A stretch of 64,000 nt of DNA from Alexandriicola marinus. GTDB taxonomy: Bacteria; Pseudomonadota; Alphaproteobacteria; Rhodobacterales; Rhodobacteraceae. The position numbers were made by a program, and so were the translations under genes. The notes beneath the pieces are model-generated. The model had not been told where the DNA came from. It did no database searches and was given only the letters and a program-made list of their open reading frames with translations. Shown in pieces: positions 27,098 through 36,541 of the stretch (the first letter of the stretch is position 1; the number at the start of each line of letters is the position of its first letter). The DNA lies in NCBI RefSeq assembly GCF_004000435.1, contig NZ_RBVZ01000004.1, forward strand, positions 62,001 through 126,000. Reading direction: 5' to 3'.

Positions 27098-28099
27098 ATG
27101 GCGTCAAAGGTCGGGTCTGACCAGTCTGTGAACATCCTCGTGGTCGCACAGGCCGGCCGTCTGCAATACGAGGCGCTGCTGTTTGCCCTGTCACTGCGCC
27201 GATCGTCCCCCGACTTCCCGGGCCGCGTGATCGTGGCGGAACCCGAGCGCGCCGGAGCCTGGCGCAAGGAAACTGCGATCCGGCCCGATATCCGCGAGAT
27301 ACTCACCTCCCTCGACATCGAGATCGCGCCCTTCAGGGCCGTGCATTTCGGCGAGAGATATCCCAATGGCAACAAGATCGAGGCCCTGTCCGTTCTGCCA
27401 CCCGGAGAGCCGTTCCTGTTTCTCGATACCGACACGCTGATCACCGGAGACCTGACCACCCTGCCCCGCGACTTCAGCCGGCCGACCGCCTCCATGAAAC
27501 GCGAGGGCACATGGCCCGTCGAAGAGCTGTATTGGCCGGGCTATACCGCGATCTGGAAATCGCTCTATGACAAGTTCGGGCTGGATTTCGAAAGCTCTCT
27601 CGACCTGTCGCAGCCCGATGAATACTGGCAGAGATATCTCTATTTCAACGCGGGCTGGTTTCTGGGCCCCGACCCCGCCGCCTTTGGCAAGTTGTTCCTC
27701 GATTATGCGCGGGCGATCCGGGGCGATGCCCCGCCCGAGCTGGTGATCCAGCCGCTTGATCCATGGCTCGACCAGGTGGCGCTTCCCCTCGTCGTCCATA
27801 CACTGGGCGGTGGTCGGCCCGGTCCCGAATGGGACGGTCTCGATGGGGACGTTACCTGCCATTACCGGACCTTCCCCCTGCTTTATGCCAAGGAGCGGGA
27901 CGCGACGGTCGATCTGCTCGAGGAACTTGCAGCCCCAAACCGGATCAAGCGCATTCTCAAGGATTACATCCCTATCCGGAAAATGGTGTTCCACGGACAG
28001 GGCCGCAAGGCACGCGCCGAATTCGACCAGTCGAACCTGCCTGCGCAGGAAAAGGATATCCGACGCGTGCTGCGGGCCAAGGGATGGTGGATGCGCTAG
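27098..28099 (+). CDS. Glycosyltransferase-like (nucleotide-sugar transferase fold) protein
   Basis: The 333-residue protein has a GT-A like beginning (VNILVVAQAGRLQYEALLFALSLRRSSPDFPGRVIVAEPE) and a DxD motif in LFLDTDTLITGDL, followed by a YFNAGWFLG segment typical of glycogenin or GT8-like transferases. The acceptor is unknown. ATG 27098 is favoured over GTG 27083 for the better conserved reading, although the ribosome site is weak. It overlaps the next, convergent membrane protein by four bases. Confidence 0.68.
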   Translation: MASKVGSDQSVNILVVAQAGRLQYEALLFALSLRRSSPDFPGRVIVAEPERAGAWRKETAIRPDIREILTSLDIEIAPFRAVHFGERYPNGNKIEALSVLPPGEPFLFLDTDTLITGDLTTLPRDFSRPTASMKREGTWPVEELYWPGYTAIWKSLYDKFGLDFESSLDLSQPDEYWQRYLYFNAGWFLGPDPAAFGKLFLDYARAIRGDAPPELVIQPLDPWLDQVALPLVVHTLGGGRPGPEWDGLDGDVTCHYRTFPLLYAKERDATVDLLEELAAPNRIKRILKDYIPIRKMVFHGQGRKARAEFDQSNLPAQEKDIRRVLRAKGWWMR

Positions 28100-28614
28100 G
28101 GGTCCGGGTCCGGTCCGGCATCGGGTGACATCTCGGCAGGCGTCCCGTAGGTTGCGAGGTGGCCGCGCATCCGCTCCGCCAACGCATCCGCGCCCGAAGA
28201 CATCAGTGCCGCGTTGATCTTCAGAGCCGGCACATCGGAATCTTTCGGACTGAAGATGACCAAATCCTGCTGGGTCTTTCGCTGGGTAAGGCCGGTGGAG
28301 CTGTTGTAGCCGGAATATCGGACGACCCGGTCCTCGCGTTCGATAGAGGCGATATCCTCCCACGCCATCTTGCGCCCGCGGGCGGTGATTCCCGTCTCGT
28401 CCACCCGCAGAACAATGCGCATCCCGACGATCGTGAAGAGGAGCGTCGCGATCACCCATGTCACGGCGAAGATGACAATGCTGTCTTTCTCGAAGTCGTC
28501 ACTGCCGCTTTCGGTCAGCATCGGCAGACCGATGATGACCAAGTAAATCACCCCGAGCATTCCGCCGATGACGGGTCCAAGCAGCGGTGAGGCACGATAC
28601 GATTCAGGTTCCAT
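28096..28614 (-). CDS. Small two-helix membrane protein with C-terminal PH-like region
   Basis: The 172-residue protein has two transmembrane helices (about residues 10-30 and 45-67) and then a soluble part with IVLRVDETGITARGRKMAWEDIASIEREDRVVR, the strand pattern seen in bacterial PH-like membrane proteins. ATG 28614 is chosen because the first helix follows closely. Function is unknown. The gene is divergent from metY across 125 bp. Confidence 0.72.
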   Translation of the reverse strand: MEPESYRASPLLGPVIGGMLGVIYLVIIGLPMLTESGSDDFEKDSIVIFAVTWVIATLLFTIVGMRIVLRVDETGITARGRKMAWEDIASIEREDRVVRYSGYNSSTGLTQRKTQQDLVIFSPKDSDVPALKINAALMSSGADALAERMRGHLATYGTPAEMSPDAGPDPDP

Positions 28615-28739
28615 AGGGCAGACTTGACACCAGATGCGCAGCGCAGGGCAAGTCAGGCGGACCTTGCCTGGCGCTGACCCGTTGTGGCCTGCCCTTTCCG
28701 GCGCTAACGTCCGCACAACACATCTCAAGGGAGAAGACC

Positions 28740-30038
<1,299 letters not shown>

Positions 30039-30048
30039 CCATGACAGG

Positions 30049-30074
30049 CGGCCCCGGCGGTTGCGCCGGGGCCG
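30049..30074. terminator. Bidirectional terminator hairpin between metY and the SIMPL gene
   Basis: An 11-bp perfect GC stem (CGGCCCCGGCG / CGCCGGGGCCG) closes a GTTG loop between two convergent stop codons. There is no U tract. Confidence 0.65.
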
Positions 30075-30080
30075 CGCCCC

Positions 30081-30794
30081 CTATTGTGCGATGGCATAGA
30101 CCATCGTCACCCGCACCTCGATCGTGACTTCGCCTTCGGCGACCGGCACCGATCCGGAGGCCGCATCCATCATCCGCATCTCCATCATCGGGGCGGGCAC
30201 AAAGCCCCCGCTGTCCTCGTTGAGGGTCAGCAGCGCGCCCAAGGTCACGCCCGCTGCCTCGGCGAACAACTCTGCCTTGGCACGGCCGTCGGCCACTGCG
30301 TCGCGCCGGGCAGCGTCACGCATCGGACGCAGGTCTGAGAGGGTGAATTCGACGGATTGCAGGGTGTTTGCCCCGCCCTCGGTCACGACGCTGTCCAGGA
30401 TCGTGCCAAGACCTGCCAGGTCCCGGACACTGACGCCGAATCGCGTTTCCGCCACGAATCCGGTGATCTCGGGCGCCTCGCGATCTACGCGGGATTGATA
30501 GCGTGGCCGCAGGGTCAGACCGGATGTCTGGATGTCGCGCGACTCGACGCCTGCCTCGGTCAGCCGGGCAAGAATTGATTCCCCCGCAGCGCTCATGGCG
30601 CGCAGAGCCTCCGCGGCTGTCGGCGCCTCTTCGCTCACACCGATCTGGATCATCGCCATGTCGGGCGCGGCCGAAACGCCGCCTTCGCCCACAACGGTGA
30701 TGCGCCGTTCGTCGGCCTGCAGGGGGCCGACGCTTAGCGAAACCGCTGCGAAAGCGGCCAAAACAAGGGGAATCAGTCTTCGGAATCGGGTCAT
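30081..30794 (-). CDS. SIMPL (DUF541) domain exported protein
   Basis: The 237-residue protein has a signal peptide (RLIPLVLAAFAAVSLSVGPLQA) and a SIMPL domain, DUF541: RRITVVGEGGVSAAPDMAMIQIGVSEEAPTAAEALRAM near the start and a second beta-rich half ending EVTIEVRVTMVYAI. Relatives such as E. coli YggE are periplasmic and have been linked to oxidative stress. ATG 30794 starts the signal; the frame stays open upstream. It is divergent from the large fusion protein gene. Confidence 0.9.
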   Translation of the reverse strand: MTRFRRLIPLVLAAFAAVSLSVGPLQADERRITVVGEGGVSAAPDMAMIQIGVSEEAPTAAEALRAMSAAGESILARLTEAGVESRDIQTSGLTLRPRYQSRVDREAPEITGFVAETRFGVSVRDLAGLGTILDSVVTEGGANTLQSVEFTLSDLRPMRDAARRDAVADGRAKAELFAEAAGVTLGALLTLNEDSGGFVPAPMMEMRMMDAASGSVPVAEGEVTIEVRVTMVYAIAQ

Positions 30795-30978
30795 GTCGTG
30801 CTCCTGTCGTCCGGGTGTTTCATCTGCTTGGACGTCTCCCGGACCATGCTCCTTGGGGATGGCGGCGGATATACCACAATATGGCACGTTCTTTGCATCG
30901 GCGGGAAACTGCTATAAGTTCCGGGCTTGCGATGTGGGGTTCTTATCGCGCTGCCACCTGGGATGCTAAAGCCGCTAC

Positions 30979-33900
30979 ATGAAACCGAATTTTTCCCTGT
31001 CACTTTCGTTTGACGGTATCAGCCTTCTGTATCGCGGTAAGTCCGGCTGGAGCGAGGTCGGCTCCGTCTCGCTCGAGGATGCCGATCTGTCCGGGTCTCT
31101 TGCGGCGTTGCGCGCCGAGGCTCTCGAACTCGCGCCCGACGGGATCAGATCGAAACTGATCATTCCCAACGACCAGATCAAATACCTCGACCTGCCCGGA
31201 AAAGGGCTGAAGGATGCCGACGTTCGCGCCGCCCTCGAAGGGGCAACGCCCTACGCCGTCGAAGAACTCAGCTACGATTTCTCCGAGCATGAGAGCGGCA
31301 CCGCCATTGCCGCCATCGCCAACGAAACGCTCGAAGAGGCAGAGGCCTTTGCCGCCGAACACGAGTTCGGACCTGTTTCCTTTGTCGCCGTGCCCGACCC
31401 CGACGGCTTCCCGGGTGAGCCCTTTTTCGGCAAGGCCAAGGCCGCGTCCGGCACACGGGTCACCCGCGACAAGACGCCCGTTCCACTGACCACGATCCCG
31501 TCGGCATCTGCCGGTGTCGACCAGCCCACCGCGCCGGAGACCGCTTCGGAAGAGGTGGAATCTGTCTCCGAGGCCCCGCAGAGCGACACAGATGCCGAGG
31601 CCTCAGAAGAACAAAGTGGAAATGAAATCAAGGCACAGGAGGTCGAAGCTCATGTGACGGATGTGCCTTCTGCCTCCTCCGGGCCGGACCTGTCGACCGA
31701 AGAGGCGCCCTCCGAGGAAGATGCCTCTGAACCGACGCCCGACGAGATCGAACCAGAGGCCGCGTCCTTCGAAGACAACGCGCAGACAACTCCACCGGCC
31801 AGCTTTGACAGCGAACCGGAGACCGTAGCATCACAGGCTGACAGCGCCCCGGAAGACGACGGGATGGCCATCGGCGCCGCAAGCGACGAACCGGTCACGC
31901 CGGAGATCTCCGAGCGCGAGGCGTCTCAGCAGGCCGAGGCGCCCGAAACCGCCCCCGCCCAACCAGAACACCCCGAAGAAAGCCCGTCGGAGGAACCGAC
32001 CGAAACGGCCGAGCCAGCCTCAACCGGGCCGGATCGCGACGAGGCACCCGACCCCGATCAAGAGCCTGCCGCGCAGCCTGACTCGCCCGAACCGGCGCTG
32101 GCCGAGCCGGTCTTTTCCTCGCGGCTGCGCAGCGTCCGTGAAGAACTCGACATACCGCCGGCATCCTCCGGCAGGTCCCCAAGCGTCCGCCTTCCGAATG
32201 GCTCGGTCGGCGCACAGCCCGCCGCGGAATCCGCCGCCCAACCGGCCTTCGCCGCGACACCGCGAATCGATCCGGTGGCCAAACCGGGCACACCGATGCC
32301 ACCCGCGGTTGCCGAGGCCATGAAAAAGGTCGGGCAACGTGAGGCCGTCCCGCCGCGAGCCGGTGCGGGCACGGAAGAACGTCCTCCGGCCTTCCGCCCC
32401 GCGACGCCACCGCCGCCCGCGGTGTCCAAGGCGCTCAGACGGGTGCAGAACAGCCCAGATCTGCCTCCGATCAACGGGGCAGCCGCCGCGCGGCCGATCC
32501 CGGGTGCAGGGCCGCAGGCGCCGGTATCATCCGCGCCGCCCAGCCTTCCGTCCGCGCCGTCGCGATCGGATGTCCCGCCGCCCGTGCGGCAGATGCCGAA
32601 ATCGCCCCCCGTCAGCACGTCCGAAACGGCGATACCCGCGCCACCCGCAGAGGTCGCAGCCTCGCTTTCGGCCTCCGTTGGGCCTGCCGGCGCATCGCCG
32701 TCACAAGACAAGGGCGGCAAACGCCGCTTTGGTCTGATTGGGCGTGGCCGCACGAAGGACAAGGCCCCGGACCTGACGGCCAAGGCACCCGCCGCGCGGA
32801 GCGCGCCGCCGGAGCCGGTCACCGCCAAGCCAGAAGCCGTGCGCAGCGAGAGCGAGAAAGAGCGGCTCACCATCTTCGGCGCGCGCCGCAAGGACGAAAA
32901 CGTGCGCGGCAAACCGAGGTTCCTCGGGCTTATCCTGACGGCGGTTCTGCTGCTGCTCATGGCCGCCGTGGCGGCGTGGGCCACGATTTCCAGCGACAGC
33001 TTTGCCCGGTTCTTCGGTCTGGATGACACCCCCACGATGGCCGCCGACGCGGGCGATGAGGCCGCGCCGACCCTGGCCGCAACGCCGCCGCAGGCTAGCG
33101 TGCCGGCCGCCCCGGCCTTCGAGCCGACGCCCCTGCCGGCGGACGAATCGCCCTTGGCTCCCGGCAGCGTGCCTTCGGGTGACATGCTGCTGTCCGAGAC
33201 GGGCTCCCTGCTGCCCGACCCCGATCTTCTGCGGGCCTTGTCTGCGCCGACCCCGGCACAGGCCGTGGCCGAGGTGCCAGGCGCGGTGCTGAGCCCCGCC
33301 GCCGCCGAACGGTTCTACGCGGCCACGGGCGTCTGGCTCCGCGCACCGCGCCTGCCGGTCGAGCCGCAACCCGAGCCTCTCGGCACCGTGGTCCGCACCC
33401 TGAGCGAGGTGCCGCCCGCCCTGGGCCCGACACCGCAATTGCCGCAGACCGCACCCGATGCGGTCCTTGTCGCCCAAGTAAACCCGCCGCCGCCGGATAT
33501 GCGCTTTGAACGGGATGACAGGGGCTTCCTGCTTGCCACGCCCGAAGGCACGGTTACGCCCTACGGGTTGACCATCTATGCCGGATCGCCCTCCATCGTG
33601 CCGCCGACGCGCCCGGGCACGCCGCCGGTCATCGCTGAGCCGCAAGCTCCTCCCGCAGCTGAAATCGCCGAGGCCCCCGCCCCGGTCGAAGAGACGCCAC
33701 AGGCGTCTTCGGAGGCTACGGACCTTGCAGCCGCTCTGCCCGAGCCCGAACCAGCCGCCCCCGCAGATCCGATCGTCGCAGACGCGACCGAGAGCCTCGC
33801 GCCTCAGGCGCTTGCCGTTCTGGAGCAGGCGCCCGTCCGGCCCGATGCGCGGATCTCAACCGCCGGTTCGCTGAATGCTGCTGCAATCTCGCTCAACGGT

Positions 33901-34542
33901 ATCCGTCCGAACGTTCGGCCTGACGACGCCGTTCCCGAAGACCTGCTGCCCGAAGTGCAGCTTGCCGCCTTTGCAGGCCCGCGCCCGTCGCCGCGGCCCG
34001 AAGGCCTGGCGCCCGAGCCTGATCCGGCCGAGGCCCCGGCGGAAGAAGAGGCGCCCCCCGCCAACGAGGTGGAGGATGCGCTGGCCGGTATTCTCCAGGG
34101 CGCGGCCGATCCTCTGGCCTCGGCGACACCGAACGCCGTTGCCTCGGCGATCCGGCCCGACAGCCGGCCCAACAATTTCGATCGTGTCGTTCAGCAGGCC
34201 CGTTCCCGACAGAGCCAGGCTCCCGCCGCATCTGCCCCCGCGGCAGCATCCGAACCCGAGGCGGTGTCGAACGCGGCCGCGCAACCGACCGGCCCCGTGC
34301 CACAGACCGTCGCCTCTGCCGCAACTCAGGAAAACGCGATCAACCTCCGCCAGATCAACCTGATCGGCGTCTATGGGCGGCCCAGCGATCGTCGCGCGCT
34401 TGTCCGGCTATCGAACGGCCGCTATGTGCGGGTCGGGGTCGGAGACAGGCTTGACGGCGGCCGGGTGGCCGCGATCGAGGACAACACGCTCAGCTACGTC
34501 AAGAGCGGTCGGAACGTGACGCTGGAAATCCCCAGCGGCTGA
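30979..34542 (+). CDS. Large single-pass protein with GspL/PilM-like head and GspC/PilP-like tail
   Basis: Of 1187 residues, about 1-150 resemble the first subdomain of GspL/PilM (KLIIPNDQIKYLDLPGKGLKDADVRAALEGATPYAVEELSYDF). A long acidic, Ala/Pro/Glu-rich linker (about 160-390) and Pro-rich segments with repeated PPAVxxAxxKV/RRV units follow. One transmembrane helix spans about 648-668 (LGLILTAVLLLLMAAVAAWA). A second Pro-rich linker leads to a C-terminal domain (about 1120-1187: RQINLIGVYGRPSDRRALVRLSNGRYVRVGVGDRL) like the GspC/PilP periplasmic module. The topology fits a cytoplasmic head and periplasmic tail. No other secretion or pilus gene is nearby. Automatic tools may name it IF-2 because of its composition. 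Confidence 0.72.
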   Translation: MKPNFSLSLSFDGISLLYRGKSGWSEVGSVSLEDADLSGSLAALRAEALELAPDGIRSKLIIPNDQIKYLDLPGKGLKDADVRAALEGATPYAVEELSYDFSEHESGTAIAAIANETLEEAEAFAAEHEFGPVSFVAVPDPDGFPGEPFFGKAKAASGTRVTRDKTPVPLTTIPSASAGVDQPTAPETASEEVESVSEAPQSDTDAEASEEQSGNEIKAQEVEAHVTDVPSASSGPDLSTEEAPSEEDASEPTPDEIEPEAASFEDNAQTTPPASFDSEPETVASQADSAPEDDGMAIGAASDEPVTPEISEREASQQAEAPETAPAQPEHPEESPSEEPTETAEPASTGPDRDEAPDPDQEPAAQPDSPEPALAEPVFSSRLRSVREELDIPPASSGRSPSVRLPNGSVGAQPAAESAAQPAFAATPRIDPVAKPGTPMPPAVAEAMKKVGQREAVPPRAGAGTEERPPAFRPATPPPPAVSKALRRVQNSPDLPPINGAAAARPIPGAGPQAPVSSAPPSLPSAPSRSDVPPPVRQMPKSPPVSTSETAIPAPPAEVAASLSASVGPAGASPSQDKGGKRRFGLIGRGRTKDKAPDLTAKAPAARSAPPEPVTAKPEAVRSESEKERLTIFGARRKDENVRGKPRFLGLILTAVLLLLMAAVAAWATISSDSFARFFGLDDTPTMAADAGDEAAPTLAATPPQASVPAAPAFEPTPLPADESPLAPGSVPSGDMLLSETGSLLPDPDLLRALSAPTPAQAVAEVPGAVLSPAAAERFYAATGVWLRAPRLPVEPQPEPLGTVVRTLSEVPPALGPTPQLPQTAPDAVLVAQVNPPPPDMRFERDDRGFLLATPEGTVTPYGLTIYAGSPSIVPPTRPGTPPVIAEPQAPPAAEIAEAPAPVEETPQASSEATDLAAALPEPEPAAPADPIVADATESLAPQALAVLEQAPVRPDARISTAGSLNAAAISLNGIRPNVRPDDAVPEDLLPEVQLAAFAGPRPSPRPEGLAPEPDPAEAPAEEEAPPANEVEDALAGILQGAADPLASATPNAVASAIRPDSRPNNFDRVVQQARSRQSQAPAASAPAAASEPEAVSNAAAQPTGPVPQTVASAATQENAINLRQINLIGVYGRPSDRRALVRLSNGRYVRVGVGDRLDGGRVAAIEDNTLSYVKSGRNVTLEIPSG

Positions 34543-34550
34543 TCCCCCCA

Positions 34551-34595
34551 GACCCGACTGTCCCGCGCGCCCTGAATGGGCCGGGGACGCGGGTC
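34551..34595. terminator. Bidirectional terminator between the fusion protein gene and hpd
   Basis: Nested complementary segments GACCCG/CGGGTC, GTCCC/GGGAC and GCCC/GGGC form one long hairpin in the 84-bp convergent gap. Confidence 0.6.
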
Positions 34596-34626
34596 AGCCC
34601 AAGACATCATCGCAAGATGCGCAAAG

Positions 34627-35736
34627 CTAGTCCGCCGGTTCGGTGGACAGCACGCCCCGGGCCACCTGATCGGCTTCGATCGATTCGAAAAGCGCCTTGA
34701 AGTTGCCCTCGCCGAAGCCGTCATCCCCCTTGCGCTGGATGAATTCGAAAAAGATCGGGCCGATCACAGTTTTCGAGAAGATCTGCAACAGGATACGGGT
34801 CTCTCCCCCGTCGACCACGCCCTCGCCGTCGATCAGGATCCCGTGTTGCGCCATCCGGTCGAGCGGTTCGTCATGGCCCTGGACGCGATCCTTGCTCAGC
34901 TCGTAATAGCTGGCGGGCGGCTTCGGCATGAAGCGGATGCCACGTTCGGCGATGGCGTCGACGGCATCGTATATCTCGACGTCTTTCGTCCCAACCGCGA
35001 TGTGCTGGATCCCCTCGCCGTTATACCGCTTGAGGTATTCGACGATCTGTCCCGTCTCGCCCCGATCCTCGTTGATCGGGATACGGATGCGGCCACACGG
35101 CGACGTCAGCGCGCGGCTCAGCAGGCCGGAGAACTTGCCCTCGATATCGAAGAACCGGATTTCACGGAAATTGAACAGGTCACCGTAAAACCGGAACCAG
35201 GTATCCATGTTTCCCTTGTGAACGTTGTGGGTCAGGTGATCGAGGTAGTGAAACCCCACGCCCTGCGGATGCGCGTCCGACACCCAATCGAATTCTGCGT
35301 TGTAGGGGTTGGTCTCGTAATACTGGTCGATGAAATAGATCAGGCTGCCGCCAATCCCGCGAATGGCCGGGACATCCATCGTCTTGCCGGGGCCGGTGTA
35401 TTCCTCGGCCCCGCGCGCCACGGCATGGCGCAGCGCATGGGCCGCATCGACGACCCGCCAGCCCATCGACGGGGCGCAGGGGCCATGTTCCGTGGCGAAA
35501 TCACGGGCATGGCTGCCGGGCGCGTCGTTGATCACATAGGTGATATCGCCCTGCTGCCACAATTCTATCGCGCGGGTCTTGTGGGTCGCGACGTGGGCAT
35601 AGCCCATCTGTGCAAACAGCCGGCGCAGCACATCCGGATCGGGATGGGCAAACTCGACGAATTCGAACCCGTCGGTGCCTGCGGGATTATCTGCGGTGAT
35701 CTTGGCACGTGGCGCGTCATGCGGAAACGGACCCAT
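34627..35736 (-). CDS. hpd: 4-hydroxyphenylpyruvate dioxygenase
   Basis: The 369-residue enzyme converts 4-hydroxyphenylpyruvate to homogentisate in tyrosine breakdown, using Fe(II). The C-terminal domain holds the iron ligands in GVGFHYLDHLTHNV, EGIQHIAVGTKD and IFFEFIQRKGDDGFGEGNF, the last being the diagnostic HPPD segment. ATG 35736 follows a good AGGAGGG. It is divergent from an Lrp/AsnC-type gene that probably controls it. No other tyrosine catabolic genes are next to it. Confidence 0.95.
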   Translation of the reverse strand: MGPFPHDAPRAKITADNPAGTDGFEFVEFAHPDPDVLRRLFAQMGYAHVATHKTRAIELWQQGDITYVINDAPGSHARDFATEHGPCAPSMGWRVVDAAHALRHAVARGAEEYTGPGKTMDVPAIRGIGGSLIYFIDQYYETNPYNAEFDWVSDAHPQGVGFHYLDHLTHNVHKGNMDTWFRFYGDLFNFREIRFFDIEGKFSGLLSRALTSPCGRIRIPINEDRGETGQIVEYLKRYNGEGIQHIAVGTKDVEIYDAVDAIAERGIRFMPKPPASYYELSKDRVQGHDEPLDRMAQHGILIDGEGVVDGGETRILLQIFSKTVIGPIFFEFIQRKGDDGFGEGNFKALFESIEADQVARGVLSTEPAD

Positions 35737-35824
35737 GGGACCCTCCTGTTCAAATTCGGTGTGGCACGATCTTCCGCGATCCTCAGCGCCGATAGTGCGC
35801 ATTCTTCATCCTCTTGAAGCACTA

Positions 35825-35845
35825 GATGCGGAAAAATTGCGTATC
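35825..35845. promoter_or_regulatory. Imperfect palindrome, candidate Lrp/AsnC-type site
   Basis: A 21-bp imperfect inverted repeat with outer arms GATGCG and CGTATC around an AAAAATT centre lies in the hpd/Lrp divergent gap. AT-centred imperfect palindromes of this kind are typical Lrp-family targets. Confidence 0.4.
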
Positions 35846-35871
35846 ACTCGGATCTGTCGCATGATCACCGC

Positions 35872-36330
35872 ATGAACCTCGATGCCACCGACATTCGCCT
35901 CCTCGCCCTGCTCCAGACCGATGCGCAGATGACATCGCAGGACCTGGGCGCGCGGCTGAACCTCTCGCCCAGTCAGGCGGGCCGGCGCAAGCTGCGTCTC
36001 GAGCAGAGCGGCGTGATCACCCATTACACCGCGCGGCTTGATCCGGCGCGGCTGGGGCTCGATGTGCAGGCCTTCGTTCAGGTTCAGCTAAGCCAGCACG
36101 GTCCGGGCCCCGGGCGCGATTTTGCCCGGCTTGTGGAGCGGCGGCCCGAAATCGTAAGCGCCTGGACCCTGACTGGTGAGGCAGATTACCTGCTGCGTGT
36201 CTGGACGCCGGATCTCGCCGGGCTGAACCGGCTCATCCACGACGTGATTCTCGCGCATCCCGGCGTGGGCCGGGTCCAGAGCCAGATCGTCATGGATCAG
36301 CTTAAAAAAGATGCGCCCCTGCCGTTGTGA
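35872..36330 (+). CDS. Lrp/AsnC family transcriptional regulator
   Basis: The 152-residue protein has an N-terminal helix-turn-helix (LDATDIRLLALLQTDAQMTSQDLGARLNLSPSQAGRRKLRLEQSGVI) and a C-terminal RAM domain (FVQVQLSQHG...VSAWTLTGEADYLLRVWTPDLAGLNRLI). It is divergent from hpd with 135 bp between, the standard place for an Lrp-type activator or repressor that responds to an aromatic amino acid; effector and mode are inferred. Confidence 0.92.
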   Translation: MNLDATDIRLLALLQTDAQMTSQDLGARLNLSPSQAGRRKLRLEQSGVITHYTARLDPARLGLDVQAFVQVQLSQHGPGPGRDFARLVERRPEIVSAWTLTGEADYLLRVWTPDLAGLNRLIHDVILAHPGVGRVQSQIVMDQLKKDAPLPL

Positions 36331-36350
36331 CCCTTGCGGATTTCCAATGG

Positions 36351-36365
36351 TTAATCTCCTGTTAA
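36351..36365 (+). promoter_or_regulatory. Possible CtrA box (TTAA-N7-TTAA)
   Basis: TTAA at 36351-36354 and TTAA at 36362-36365 have exactly seven bases between and the second is followed by C, the consensus CtrA full site. The motif is also inverted (TGGTTAA / TTAACCA). It lies 177 bp before the Kef-type antiporter gene. Confidence 0.4.
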
Positions 36366-36541
36366 CCAACTTGAATCATAGGGTTCTTCCGTGGCGGGAG
36401 AGCAGCGACCCTGTCACTGGCCGGAATTCGGGGCCGATCCCGCGCGCCTGACCCCGGTTAGGGCCGCCCGGCGTCCGGTTCCGGCCGCCTTACGGCGCCA
36501 TTGACGTTGCCAATACGTCCGGCGCTTGCGAAGGTGATCCC

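Noticed and set aside
28615-28739. Possible SAM riboswitch in the metY leader, because GGCGCT occurs twice and could form a stem with a G-U pair
   Set aside because: The conserved cores of SAM-II and SAM/SAH riboswitches, including the GCTAAA segment, are absent.
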